Positions 9,071 to 19,724 of a stretch of DNA of 64,000 nucleotides are shown here, in pieces. The stretch's first letter is position 1. Each line of letters starts with the position of its first letter. Made by a program: the position numbers and the translations under genes. Below the pieces are notes generated by a model, which made no database searches, was not told the DNA's origin, and saw only the letters and a program-made list of their open reading frames with translations. This DNA comes from Streptomyces endophytica. GTDB taxonomy: Bacteria > Actinomycetota > Actinomycetes > Streptomycetales > Streptomycetaceae. The DNA is taken from NCBI RefSeq assembly GCF_026153355.1, contig NZ_CP110636.1:2976001-3040000 (forward strand), read 5' to 3'.

Positions 9071-12000
9071 TCACCGCTCCATCACGTCCGCGACCCGCCC
9101 CGCCGCACCACCGTCGTCCCGGTGGCAGAACACCTCCCGGAAATCCGCGTACGCCTCCGCACTCGCCGCGGCCACCGCCTCCAGATCACCCAGCGCCTCC
9201 ACCAGCTCACCCGTCGACGACAACAACGGCCCCGGCACCCGCGCCTCGAAATCCAGCGTGAACCCCCGCAGCGCGTCCCGGTAATGCGGCAGATCCGGCG
9301 TCAGGAACAACATCGGCCGGCCGGTGTTCGCGAAATCCACCGCCAGCGACGAGTAGTCCGTCACCAGCACGTCCGCCACCAGCAGCAACTCCATCGCGTC
9401 CGGATACGCCGACACGTCCACCGCGAACGGCGCATGGTGCCCCGGAAGCCGGTCCGCGACCAGCGGATGCCCCCGCACCAGCAGCACATGCCCGTCCCCC
9501 AGCTCCCGCCGCGCCAGATCGACGTCCAGCGCCAGCGGCAACCGGTGGTGCCGCGCGTCGTACGCCACGTCGTCCCGCGGCGTCGGCGCGTACAGCACCA
9601 CCCGCCGGCCGGGCTCCAGCCCCAGCCGCTCCCGCACCGCCGCCGCCCGCAGCTCCCGGTCCGCCGCGAACAGCACATCCGTCCGCGGCAGCCCCGTCTC
9701 CAGCACCCGCCCCGCGAACCCCAGCGCCGACCGCAGCACCGCGGAGCTGTGCCCGTTCGGCGACAGCAGCACGCTCCACTGCCGGCTCACCCGCGGCCGC
9801 GGCGCCAGATGCGCCAGCCCCGCACACAGCGTCCCCGCCAGATCCGCACCGATCCGCTTCAGCGGCGTACCGTGCCACGTCTGCACGATCCGCTGACCGC
9901 CCCGCCGCGTGAACCACCACGGCAGATGCGTGTTCGTCACCACCCACCGGCTGTGCGCCAGCGCCCCGTGCCACTCCGCGCTGCCCACCACCACCGCCCG
10001 CGCCGTCCCCGGCACCGTCGACTGCGCGTCCCGCACCGCCCACAGATGCTCCACGTCCATCCCCCGGCGCACCAGCTCCTCATGCACCGCCCGCGGCGAA
10101 TCCCCGTACGACCGGCCACCGAAACTGCTGTACAGCACCGTGTCCCGCAGCGGACGCGAACGGTGCAGCACATAGTGCTGCTCCCGCAGCAACCGCCGCC
10201 GGTACGGGCCCCGGTCCGCGGCCGGCACCGCCGGCCCCGCCACCACCAGCAGCTCATCGCCCCGGTGCCGGTCCACCACCAGCGGCTTCCCCCGGACCGT
10301 GCACGACGCCGGCAGCCCGTCCAGCACCCGCGGCGCCAGCCGCACCGGCGCGTCCAGCGGCGACCCCACCGCCCCCCGCTCCCGCAGGTGCAGCGACCAG
10401 CCGCCCTCCCGCAGCGGCACCGGCCCGGCCAGCGACGGCAACGCCCCCAGCGGCAGCCGCCCGTGGAACCGGCCCTCGTCGTGCGTCACCGGAAACGTCA
10501 GCTCCGCCGCATGCACCCCGTGCTTCAGCACCAGCTCCGTGGCGTGCGGCGCCGCCGCCGGCAACCCGCCCGCCACCAGCAGCGTCCCGTCCGACCGCCA
10601 CAGCACCCGGTCCGCATACGGCTGCGGCGTCCGGTCGTGCAGCACCAGATCCCCCGCCGGACCGGCCGCCACCACCAGCTCCCGGCCGTGCGGCAGCGGA
10701 TACCCCACCGGCTCCAGCGCCGGATCACACGCCACCCGGTCCGTGGCGCCGTCCGGCAGCACCAGCTCCGCCAGCCAGCTCTCCGTATGCGCCGGCGGGA
10801 TCAGCGCCGGCGCCCCGTCCCGCGGCGGACGCGCCGCCGCCACCGCCTCCGCCAGCACCCGGAACGTCACCTCACCGCCCTCCGCGGGCTCCGTCCCCGC
10901 CGGGAACGACACCACCGTGCCCGTCCCCTGATGCGTCAGCCGCAGCCCCGACGGCACCGGCCCCGGCGCCCGCACCGACACCTGAAGCGCACCGGCCGCC
11001 ACCGACCGGTGCCCCGCCAGCCACCGCGTCCGCCGCGCCACCGACAGCCGCAGCCGCCCGTCCTCGTACCACGGCGTCACCCGCACCACGCCCCGCGGCC
11101 CCTCGTCCGCCACCTCGCACACCACCGGCGCCGCCCCCGAACCCGCCTCCGGCGCCTCCGGCGACGCCATCCGCACCCCGCTCGCCGACGCCAGCACCAG
11201 CCCGACCGACCAGTCCCCTCCTCCCACCGCCCGCCCCGCCGCAACCGCGCCGGATCCACCCGCAGCTCGAACCCCGACCAGTCGTAACAGTGCAGCTCCT
11301 GCCCCGACTCCGCGGTCGCCTCCGGCATCGCCACCGTCCGCAGCGGCAGCACGATCCGCCGCCGCCCGCACGACAGCACCGCCGTCCGCACCCCCACCGT
11401 GTGCCGGTGCGCCGCGTCCACGTTCCGCACGTACGCGTGCCCCCGCAGCACCAGCACCCCGTCCCGCCACACCGCCTCCCGCACCCGCGCACACACCGGG
11501 AAGTCCTCCCGGCCCAGCCGCGTCACGCCCGGCGGCAACTCCAGCGGCGGACTCACCGGCACCACCGCCCGCCGCCGCAACGGCGGCCCCGCCACCGCGA
11601 ACCCCGCCGGATTCCGCGCCTCGTGCCGCAGCAACGTCAGCAGATCCGCCGCCCGCCCCGCCCGCACCAGATACCACCGCATCCGCAACTCCACCGGCAG
11701 CTCCGGGAACACCCGCGGATCCACCCCCGCCAGGAAGTCCCGCGCACAGTCCAGGAACGCCGTCCGGGTCTCCGGCGCCGCCCCCGGCAGCGCCGCCACC
11801 AGATCCGCCAGCCCCTCCGTCAGCTGGAACCGGTCGTAATCCCGCCGGTACGCGTGCAACTGCGGCCGCGCCGCGTCACCCAGGAACCGCCGGATCGCCG
11901 CCACCGCCGCGAACCGGTCCCGCACCCCCCGCGGATCCGGCCGCCGGTGCCGCGCCGCACCCTCCGGCAGCCGCCAGTAACACACGTGCTCCCGCAGCAC

Positions 12001-12621
12001 GTCCACCGCGCCGGCCAGGAAATGCGCCGGCACCGTCACCGCCTCGTCCAGGCACCACTCGCCCTCCGGGAAGGCGAAACCGTGCCGGTCCCAGAACTCC
12101 CGGCGGAACACCTTGTTCCGGGCGAAGGAATCCGCCAGCAGCGTCAGATCCTCCGTCACATGCGTCCCCAGCACCGTCTGCCGGCCCGCCGGATGACGCG
12201 CCGACTGACTCCGCCCCGCCGCCCCCAGCCGGTACACATTGCCCGTCGCCAGATCCGCCCCCGACCGGTCCAGCAACCCCACCAGATCCTCGTATGCCCG
12301 CGGCAGCAGCACATCGTCCGCGTCCAGGAACGCCAGATAACCGGTGTGCGGAAAAGCGTGCCGGGCACCGGCGTTCCGCGCCGCACCGCACCCCGGCACC
12401 TCACCGCCCGCCAGATGCACGATCCGGAACCGCGGATCCCGCTCCGCGGCGGCATGCGCCACAGCAGAAGACGGGCCCCCACCCGCGGGCCCGCCCTCCA
12501 CCAGCACCACATCCAGTTCCGCCAGCGTCTGCGCCGCCACCGACGCCAGGCACTCCTCCAGATTCCCCTCCGCCCCCGCACCACGAGGAACCGGGACGAC
12601 GACGGTGAGCCGGGGCTTCAT
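9071..12621 (-). CDS. Fused GT2 glycosyltransferase - CDP-glycerol glycerophosphotransferase (TagF-like), one frame break
   Basis: One long gene of about 1,180 codons. The N-terminal GT2 domain has RLTVVVPVPRGAG, LAFLDADDVLLPRAYEDL and NKVFRREFWDRHG. A beta-rich middle region follows. The C-terminal third is a Glyphos_transf domain with VTNTHLPWWFTRR, IVQTWHGTPLKRIG, LVRGHPLVADRLPG and VLVTDYSSLAVDFANTGRP, the conserved His/Asp/Ser motifs of TagF-type polymerases that build poly(glycerol phosphate). The frame shifts at about 11,216; one extra G joins WEEG to DWSVGLVLA. It would build or extend a teichoic-acid-like polymer at the inner membrane face. The ATG at 12621 has only a weak, distant Shine-Dalgarno. 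Confidence 0.8.
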
Positions 12622-12888
12622 AGACGGACCACGCCCTTCCTGTCTCTTGTGGGCGTTCAACTCACCACCGGCGGCACGGTCACCGGATCTGCGCTGAAAG
12701 GGTGAGCCCCCGCCCGCGGCCGCACCACCCGCCCGCACCCCACCGCCCGCCCGGAGACCTTCCGCCCACCGGGTCGGCGCGCCGCCGCCACCCCGCCCCG
12801 GCCCATGCCGTAGACCCGAAGCCGTACACCCGTCGCGCAGCGTTACGGCGCCCCCGCGCCGCGTCCCAGGGAAGGTGACCGCGTCCCG

Positions 12889-13572
12889 ATGCCCGGCCGA
12901 ACCGACAGCCCCGCCCCCACCGACAGCCCGGATGCCCAACCACCCACCGGCGAACCCCGCACCCCCCGCACCCCCGCCCCACCGCACCGCCCCGCCGCCT
13001 CCACCGCCCGCCTCCCCGCCGAACCCAGCCGCCCCGGCCTCGCCCGCCTGCTACCCGCCCACACCCCCTACCGCCGGCAACTACGGCGCATCGGCGCCGG
13101 CCGCGTCCTGGAAATCGGCTGCGGCGACGGCGACACCCTCGCCGGCTGCACCCCCGGCAGCGTCGGCATCGACCACGACCCCGACGCCGTCGCCCGCTGC
13201 CGCACCCGCGGCCTGACCGCCTACACCCCCGACGCCTTCCTCGCCGGCCCGCACGCCCGCCCCGGCGCCTTCGACGCCCTCCTCACCGCCCACGTCCTCC
13301 AGCACCTCGACGACGAACAGGCCGAAGAACTCCTCCGCGCCTACGTCCCCTACGTACGGCCCGGCGGCGGCGTCCTCCTCATCACCCCCCAGGAAGCCGG
13401 CCACCGCACCGGCCCCCCACCCGTCCGCTTCACCGACTTCACCCTGCTGCGCGCCTTCGCCGCCACCGCCGGCCTCACCGTCCGCCGCACCTACTCCCAC
13501 CCCCTGCCCCGCCCCGCCGGGATGCTGCTGCGCCCCAACGTGTTCGTCCTGGTGGGGCAGGTACCGCGGTAG
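12889..13572 (+). CDS. Class I SAM-dependent methyltransferase
   Basis: 227 aa. A Pro-rich tail of about 60 residues precedes the Rossmann methyltransferase core: VLEIGCGDGDTL (motif I), VGIDHDPDAVARC (acidic residue binding the SAM ribose), FDALLTAHVLQHL and RPGGGVLLITPQEAG. The fold is Methyltransf_11/23-like; the substrate is unknown. The surface-glycan neighbourhood suggests a sugar or lipid-linked glycan acceptor. The gene converges on the next methyltransferase. Confidence 0.85.
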   Translation: MPGRTDSPAPTDSPDAQPPTGEPRTPRTPAPPHRPAASTARLPAEPSRPGLARLLPAHTPYRRQLRRIGAGRVLEIGCGDGDTLAGCTPGSVGIDHDPDAVARCRTRGLTAYTPDAFLAGPHARPGAFDALLTAHVLQHLDDEQAEELLRAYVPYVRPGGGVLLITPQEAGHRTGPPPVRFTDFTLLRAFAATAGLTVRRTYSHPLPRPAGMLLRPNVFVLVGQVPR

Positions 13573-13615
13573 GGACGGGCAGGTACCCGGGGCACGGGCG
13601 CCGGCGCACACGAAA

Positions 13616-13652
13616 GCCGGGGCGGGCCGCCCTCACGGCAGCCCGCCCCGGC
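13616..13652. terminator. Bidirectional terminator between two methyltransferase genes
   Basis: A 12-bp perfect stem (13616-13627 with 13641-13652) and 13-nt loop lies between convergent stop codons. Confidence 0.6.
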
Positions 13653-13670
13653 CCTTCGACCAGTGAACGC

Positions 13671-14636
13671 CTAGCGCCCCCGCGCCCGCTTACGGGCCTT
13701 CACGAGCGCCCGCGCCACGATCGGCGGCAGCACCTCCCGCGCCACCTTCCGCACCGTCGCCCGCGTCGGCACCGGCGCCCGCCGCCCCGCCCGCACCGCC
13801 GGCCCGGACGGCACCGCCGCCTCAGGGCGCACCGCACCCGCCGCGGCCGCCGCCGGCGCCGCACGGTGCCGCGACACCGGCTGCACCGGCTCCTTCGCAC
13901 CCTTCGCGCTCAACCGCACCAGCGGCGCCCCGTTCACGTACTGCACCTCGTGCCAGATGTCACCGCGCTCCGCGATCCACCCCACCAGCGCCTTCTGGAG
14001 CGGCTCCGGATCACCCCATGTCCCGTAGAACTTCGTGCCCGTGATGCAGATCGGCCGCAGCCCCTCATTGGCGACCGCCTGCCACGTCGCCGCCGCCACC
14101 CCCGGACAGTGCTCCGCGCGGTAGTCGTCCAGCACCACCACACCACTGCCGGTCAGCAACTCCCGCACCGCCAGGATGTCCCCGTGCACATGCTCGTACA
14201 GATGCGACGCGTCGATGTGCGCGAACCGCACCGAGCCCTTCTCGACGTGCTCGCTGACGATCGAACTCAGCCCCTGCACGATGGTCGGCAACTCATCATG
14301 GAACGACAGGTAGTTGGCCTCGAAAGCCCGCCGCGTCAGCGACGCGTACGACTTCTTCATCTCCTTGGAGTTCGACGCGTCCTCGGCCGGCGAATCGAAG
14401 AGATCGCAGACCGTGAAGCGCTCCCCGGCGCCCAGCCGCGCCCCGAGGAAAATCGCGCTCTTGCCCATGTACGCGCCCAGTTCGAGCAGATCACCCGACT
14501 CGGAACGCGCCTGCTGATACGCCAGGAACCAGTCGAACAGCAGCTGATCGGCAGTGAAGAACCAGCCTTTCACCTCGGACAACCGGACAGGGCGCGGGAG
14601 TTGCTCGGCACTCTGGTCTGCGGTGGGGGCAGTCAT
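13671..14636 (-). CDS. TylF/MycF-like class I methyltransferase
   Basis: 321 aa. DLLELGAYMGKSAIFLG is motif I, ERFTVCDLFDSP binds SAM, and FAHIDASHLYEHVHGDI with VVVLDDYRAEHCPGV carries the Asp/His metal-site pattern of TylF-type O-methyltransferases, which act on sugars. A basic, Ala/Pro-rich tail (about residues 250-321) is unrelated to the fold and may contact membrane or nucleic acid. ATG 14636 fits the domain start; an in-frame upstream start at 14717 would add 27 unlikely residues. Probably a glycan O-methyltransferase. Confidence 0.8.
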   Translation of the reverse strand: MTAPTADQSAEQLPRPVRLSEVKGWFFTADQLLFDWFLAYQQARSESGDLLELGAYMGKSAIFLGARLGAGERFTVCDLFDSPAEDASNSKEMKKSYASLTRRAFEANYLSFHDELPTIVQGLSSIVSEHVEKGSVRFAHIDASHLYEHVHGDILAVRELLTGSGVVVLDDYRAEHCPGVAAATWQAVANEGLRPICITGTKFYGTWGDPEPLQKALVGWIAERGDIWHEVQYVNGAPLVRLSAKGAKEPVQPVSRHRAAPAAAAAGAVRPEAAVPSGPAVRAGRRAPVPTRATVRKVAREVLPPIVARALVKARKRARGR

Positions 14637-15008
14637 GTGCGGTCCGTCTCCAGACGGTCGGGAACGTAGGCGGAATGCAACAGGCAAAGCGATGTGGGGG
14701 GACACATACGGACGCATACGGAGTGTGGAGTTATACGGAGTGTGCAGTTATGAACACGCCCGGGCCCCGGTATGGGCGGCGCACGGGCCCCGCCCACGCA
14801 GGGGCGGGCACACCCTCGTCCGGCACGGAGAACGCACCGGCACCGCTACGCAGTCTCCACGACGGAGCCCCGTCGCACCATGCGTTTCACGGCAGTGACC
14901 GACATCGTAGGGGGACGGACATGAACGCGGGATAACAACGGCACGACCCGCAAACCACCCCGTACGCCGTACGGCACACGGCCCCCGTCCCGCCGCGCCC
15001 ACCACCCC
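14637..15008. promoter_or_regulatory. Intergenic region with 17-bp tandem repeat
   Basis: 372 bp without a convincing gene, upstream of the TylF-like gene and downstream of malG. At 14716-14732 and 14733-14749 the unit ATACGGAGTGTG(G/C)AGTT is repeated head to tail, and a further partial CATACGGA lies at 14705. This is a plausible operator array for the methyltransferase promoter. Nothing else is recognised. Confidence 0.4.
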
Positions 15009-15920
15009 TCACTTCACCGCGCCCGCCATCACCCCGGACACGAACTGCCGCTGGAACGCGAAGAAAACGATCAACGGCACCACCATCGACAGAAACGCCC
15101 CCGGCGCCAGCACATCGATGTTGTTCCCGAACTGCCGCACCTCCTGCTGCAACGCCACCGTGATCGGCGGACTCCCACTGTCCGCGAAGATCAACGCCAC
15201 CAGCATGTCGTTCCACACCCACAGGAACTGGAAGATCCCCAACGACGCGATCGCCGGACCCCCCAACGGCAACACCACCCGCGTGAACAGCCGCAGCTCA
15301 CCCGCCCCGTCCAGCCGCGCCGCCTCCAACAACTCCCGGGGGATCTCCGCGAAGAAATTCCGCAACAGGAACACCGCGAACGGCAACCCGAACGCCGTGT
15401 GGAAAAGGATCACCCCCGCCGTCGTCTCGAACAGCCCCACCGCCCCGAACAACTTCGCCACCGGAATCAGCGCCACCTGCACCGGCACCACCAGCAACCC
15501 CACCACCACCAGGAACCAGCCGTCCCGGCCCGCAAAATCCATCCACGCGAACGCATAACCCGCCAGCGCCCCGATCACCACCACCAGCACCGTCGCCGGC
15601 ACCGTGATCTCCGCCGTCGTCAGCAGCGAACCCATCACCTTGCCGTTCGACAACAACCGGCCGTAATTGTCGAACGTGATCTGCGCCGGCTCCGCGAACA
15701 CCCGCCACCAGCCCGACTCACCGATCCGCTGCGGACTGCGCAACGACGACAACAACAACCCCACCGACGGCATCAACCAGAACAACGCCACCAGCACCAG
15801 GAACACACGCACCGCACCACCACCGGCCCGCGCCACCAGCCGCGCCGCCAAAGACGGCCGCACCCGCCCCACCACACCCGCCCCGCCACCGGCCCGGGCG
15901 ACCCCCTCCACCGCGGTCAT
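15009..15920 (-). CDS. Carbohydrate ABC transporter permease (MalG/CUT1 type)
   Basis: 303 aa with six predicted TM helices. The EAA loop IPRELLEAARLDGAGELRLF (about residue 195) is the coupling site for the ATPase, and the MalG-like end QRQFVSGVMAGAVK is present. AAGGAG lies 8 nt before ATG 15920, and the start overlaps the malF stop (ATGA). No ATPase gene is present, as is usual in Streptomyces, where a shared MsiK-type ATPase energises CUT1 importers. The sugar substrate cannot be told from sequence. Confidence 0.92.
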   Translation of the reverse strand: MTAVEGVARAGGGAGVVGRVRPSLAARLVARAGGGAVRVFLVLVALFWLMPSVGLLLSSLRSPQRIGESGWWRVFAEPAQITFDNYGRLLSNGKVMGSLLTTAEITVPATVLVVVIGALAGYAFAWMDFAGRDGWFLVVVGLLVVPVQVALIPVAKLFGAVGLFETTAGVILFHTAFGLPFAVFLLRNFFAEIPRELLEAARLDGAGELRLFTRVVLPLGGPAIASLGIFQFLWVWNDMLVALIFADSGSPPITVALQQEVRQFGNNIDVLAPGAFLSMVVPLIVFFAFQRQFVSGVMAGAVK

Positions 15921-17262
15921 CGACGACGCTCCTTCCGTATCCGCCGGAGATTCACCCACATCACCGGCAGCACGAGCAGCAGCAGGAACACCGCGATCGC
16001 ACTGCCCAGCCCCTCATTGACATCCGTCCCGAACGACGACTGGAACAACTGCAACGCCAGCACATTCGCCGACCGCAGACTCGACCCGGCGCGATGATGT
16101 ACACCAGGTCGAAGATCTTCAGCACATTGATCATCAGCGTCACCAGCACCACCACCAGCACCGGCGCCAGCAACGGCACCGTGACCCGGCGGAACACCTG
16201 CCACTCACCCGCCCCGTCCACCCGCGCCGCCTCCAACAACTCCCGCGGCACCCCCGCCAGCCCCGCCGCGATCAACACCATCGCGAAACCCGCCCACATC
16301 CACACATACGCCCCGATGATCGCCGGAGTCACCAACGCCGGCCCCAGCCACTCCACCCCGCCGTACGCCGCCGCGAAATTCCCCGCCGGCAACCGCAACC
16401 GCGCCCCGTCCGCCGCCCCACCCGGCAACACGAATGTCCCGTCCGCCGCCGTCCGCGCCGACGCCACCACCCGGCCGCCCCGCACCGCCTCCACGGTCAC
16501 CCCGGCCAGCCCCTTCTCCGGCCCGTCGACCACATTCGGCCGGCCCCCACCACCCCGCGTGAAATCCAGCCACACCGTCCCCGTCACACTCCCCGGCCGC
16601 GCCACCGCACCCGCCGCCGGCCGCGCACCCCGCACATCGTCCTGCTGCACCGCCACCAACGGCAGCATCACCACCGACCCCGCACGCACCACCGACCCCG
16701 TACTGAACGCCCCGCCCCCCGACGGCCGCAGCACCCCGTTCGGCCGCGGCCTCGCCCCCGGGAACGGCGCCGGCTCCGCGAACGTGTCATGCACCCCCAC
16801 CCACACCGCGTTGGCCACCCCACGCTCCGGATTCTGGTCGTACACCAGCCGGAAAATGATCCCCGCCGCCAGCATCGAAATCGCCATCGGCATGAAAACG
16901 ACCAGCTTGAACGCCGTACCCCAACGCACCCGCTCCGTCAGCACCGCGAAGATCAACCCCAGCGCCGTCGACACCGTCGGCGCCACCACCACCCACACCA
17001 CGTTGTTCCGCAACGCGGTACGAATCCCGTCGTCCGCGAACAACGCCCCGTAATTCCCCAACCCCACGAACCCGTCACCGGACGCATCGAACAGACTCCG
17101 GTACACGGAAAACCCGATGGGATACACCACCAGCGCACCCAACAACACCAACGCCGGCAACAAGAACCCGGCAGCCACCCACCGCCGCGTCCCCGTCACA
17201 CGCCGCCCACCACTGACGGTCGCCGTACTGCTACTGACTTCCGCGGACCTGCTGCTGCTCAT
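15917..17262 (-). CDS. Carbohydrate ABC transporter permease (MalF type) with inserted extracellular domain, one frame break
   Basis: ATG 17262 (MSSSRSAEVSS) follows GGGGGA. TM helices flank an EAA loop (EAARVDGAGEWQVF). Between the TM segments ending near residue 140 and resuming near 308 lies a non-membrane segment of about 160 aa. Its second half (GSVTGTVWLDF...GLAGVTVEAVRGG...TAADGTFVLPGG) resembles the carboxypeptidase-regulatory/SdrD-B beta-sandwich pattern. The frame breaks at about 16,087; one base restores IIAPGSSLRSANVLALQLF and the normal C-terminus. It forms the channel with MalG. The break looks like a sequencing error. Confidence 0.85.
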
Positions 17263-17284
17263 CGTGACAATCCCCCGGCACAGG

Positions 17285-17422
17285 CGAAACGGCACAGGAA
17301 ACAAGGGCAATGGAGCCAAGAACGGCAATGGAGCCAAGAAGGGCAAGGGAGCTGAGAGGTACAGGAAAAGAGCGGGAAAGAGGGGAGAGGGGGAGAGGGG
17401 GAGAGGGGGAAAGAGGAAGGAA
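17285..17422 (+). repeat. Polypurine tract
   Basis: About 140 bp is almost entirely A/G on the plus strand, including GAGAGGGGG repeated in tandem near 17,387-17,410. It separates the binding-protein gene from malF, so the mRNA would carry a long pyrimidine tract. Confidence 0.6.
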
Positions 17423-17447
17423 CGGCCGGCGGCAGATTCGCCGGCCG
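17423..17447 (-). terminator. Intercistronic hairpin / attenuator
   Basis: A perfect 9-bp stem (17423-17431 with 17439-17447) and 7-nt loop lies just after the solute-binding-protein stop and before malF. Such hairpins often hold back permease expression relative to the binding protein. Confidence 0.55.
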
Positions 17448-17458
17448 CTCAACTCCCC

Positions 17459-18836
17459 TCACCCGCCGAACGACTTGACCGCGTCCCGCTCCAACCGCGT
17501 CTGCGTCCCCGCCACGTCCTTCGGGTTCTTCAGGAAGTCCTGCAAGTCCTTCCACTCACCCTGACCCGGCTTCCCACCGAACGACGCCGGCGCCTGATCC
17601 GACATGTCGAAGCGGAAATCATCACCGGCCGCGATCAGCGCCCCCGCGATCCTCCGCATCACCGCATCCCCGTACGCCGCCCGGTCGAGCGCCTTGTTCG
17701 GCGAAATGAACCCACCCGCCTGCGCCCAGATCCGCGCCGCATCCGTCGACGCCAGGAACGTCAGCAGCGCCTGCGCCGCCTTACCGCCCTTCAGCGCCAC
17801 CGCCACATCCCCGCCCGTCACCACCGGCGACTTCGCACCCACCGCCGGGAACGGGAAAACCTTCGCGTCCGACCCGATCTTCGCCTTCGTCTGCGAAATA
17901 TTCGCCGCCGCGAAATCCGCCGACGACACCATCGCCGCCTTCGGCGCGTCACCACCACTGAACGTCTGCGTCACCGACGTCGGGAAATCCGTCTGCAACG
18001 CCCCCGCATTACCACCCGCCAGCAGATCCTTACGCCCGAAAAGCTGCCCGAGCGTGGACAGCGCCTGCTTCACCGAGGCGTCCGTCCAGGGATCCGGTGC
18101 TGCGCCAGCTGGTCGTACTTCTCCGGCCCGGCCTGCGAAAGATAGATGTTCTCGAACCAGTCGGTCAGCGTCCAGCCGTCCGACCCGCCCACCGAGACCG
18201 GCGGCACCCCCGACTCGGAAATCGTCCGCGCCGCCTTCAGAAACTCCGCCCAGGTCTTCGGCTCCTTCACGCCGGCATTCCCGAAAGCCTGCGCGTTGTA
18301 CCACACCAGCGACTTGTTACTGGCCTTGAAATACACCCCGTACTCGGTGCCCTTGTGCGCCCCGAGGTCCCGCCACCCCTTGCTGTAATTCTTCGCCAAC
18401 TGCGCCTTGGCCTCCGGCCCCAGCGGCTTCAACCAGCCCTTCCCGGCGAACTCGTTGAGCACCCCCACCTGCTGCAGCATCGCCACATCCGGCGGCCCGC
18501 CCCCGGCGATCTTCGACCCGATGAATCCGGCCATGTCATCGCCACTGGGCACGAAATCCACCTTCGCCCCGGTGCGCTTCTCGAACTCGTCCAGCACCTT
18601 GACGAAGTTCTCCCGCTCCGCCCCGGTCCACACCGCGGTCACCTGCAGCCGCTGCCCCGCCAACTTGGGCAACCGCACCGTCACGGCATTCCGCTCACCC
18701 CCGTCGCCCCACCCCCGTCACCCTTCTTCCCGTCGCCCCCACCACTCCCACAACCGGCCACCCCCACCGCCAGCACCACCCCCACCACAACCCCGGCCGC
18801 CCCCCGCCGCCGCAAACCCATCCCTCGACTCGTCAT
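17459..18836 (-). CDS. Extracellular sugar-binding lipoprotein of the ABC importer, two frame breaks
   Basis: Starts near ATG 18836 (MTSRGMGLRRRG). A basic n-region, a hydrophobic stretch and the lipobox VGVAGC mark a lipoprotein signal peptide. The mature protein is a SBP_bac_1-type cluster B binding protein: VTAVWTGAERENFVKVLDEF, GGGPPDVAMLQQVG, TEYGVYFKASNKSLVWYN, PVVTGGDVAVALKGG. The frame breaks at about 18,690-18,720 (G-run, between the lipobox and the mature domain) and at about 18,093 (between QHRIP and WTDASVKQAL). One base each repairs it. First gene of the importer operon. Confidence 0.8.
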
Positions 18837-19724
18837 CCCCAAACCCCCAATTCCCTCAATGCCGCCCATACCCTCAACCTGCGCCACACGGAGACGCGCG
18901 ATCCGCATCGCGCGGTACCTGCGGACCGCTACGGATCCCCGACTCGCTGGCTCACGGGATCACTGGCTTACTGGACTGCTCGCTCACTCGCTGGCTCACT
19001 GGCTCACTGGATTGCTGGATTGCTCTGGCTCTGGCTCGTAGTCGGTTCCGCGACTTCGTAGCCGGTTCCGCGACCGATGCTGTGACCTGCCGCGGACTCT
19101 TCGCACGCGACTCCCAGGGAGCCGCCATCGTGCTGCTGCGGTGGTACGAGGTGCGATGGTGCCGAGATCCGATGGTGCCGAGATGCGATGGTGCGAGGTA
19201 CTGCCTGCGACGAGGCACTGCTTGCGAGGCACTGCTGTGGTGGCGCAAGTGCGGTAGTACGTAACTGCGTTCCGACGTTCCGACGTTCCGGCCCGACGTT
19301 CCGGCGTTCCGGCCCGACGTTCCGGCGTTCCGACGTAACTGCGTTCCTGCGATCTGCCGCGCCCGTGCCCTGTGACCTGCCGATGCCTGCGGATGTTGCC
19401 GATACCTGCCGATGTTGCCGATGCCGTGCCGGCGCGGCTCCGGGTGACCCTGGACGCCGCCTCGGACGTCACCTTGGATGCCACGGGGCGCCGCTGTGCG
19501 CCGCCGTCACGCGGCTACCGGCCGCCCCGCACCACGTCGGCCCGCGCCCAGCCCGACACGGTGTGCGACAGGTCTACGCCCCACCCCCGGCCTCCGCAAT
19601 ACCGCGTCCGGCGCCAACTCACCTTTCGTAATGGTGCTGTTACGGCCACCCCAAACCCCGGTTCGACGATTCGACGCGCACCGCACATCACCGTGCGGCG
19701 CAGGTTGAAGGGCGGAGGATGCTC
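18837..19724. repeat. Repeat-rich noncoding region upstream of the sugar importer
   Basis: 888 bp with no credible gene and unusual composition. 18,940-19,035 is built from overlapping GGCTCACTG/CTGGATTGCT words. 19,150-19,250 repeats CGATGGTGC-type words. 19,264-19,335 is a CGTTCCGACGTTCCGG-type array flanked by a perfect 15-bp direct repeat ACGTAACTGCGTTCC at 19259-19273 and 19333-19347. 19,380-19,425 repeats CCTGCCGATG/GTTGCCGAT. Short coding-like stretches here have poor codon bias. It must contain the importer promoter, but I cannot place it. Confidence 0.55.
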
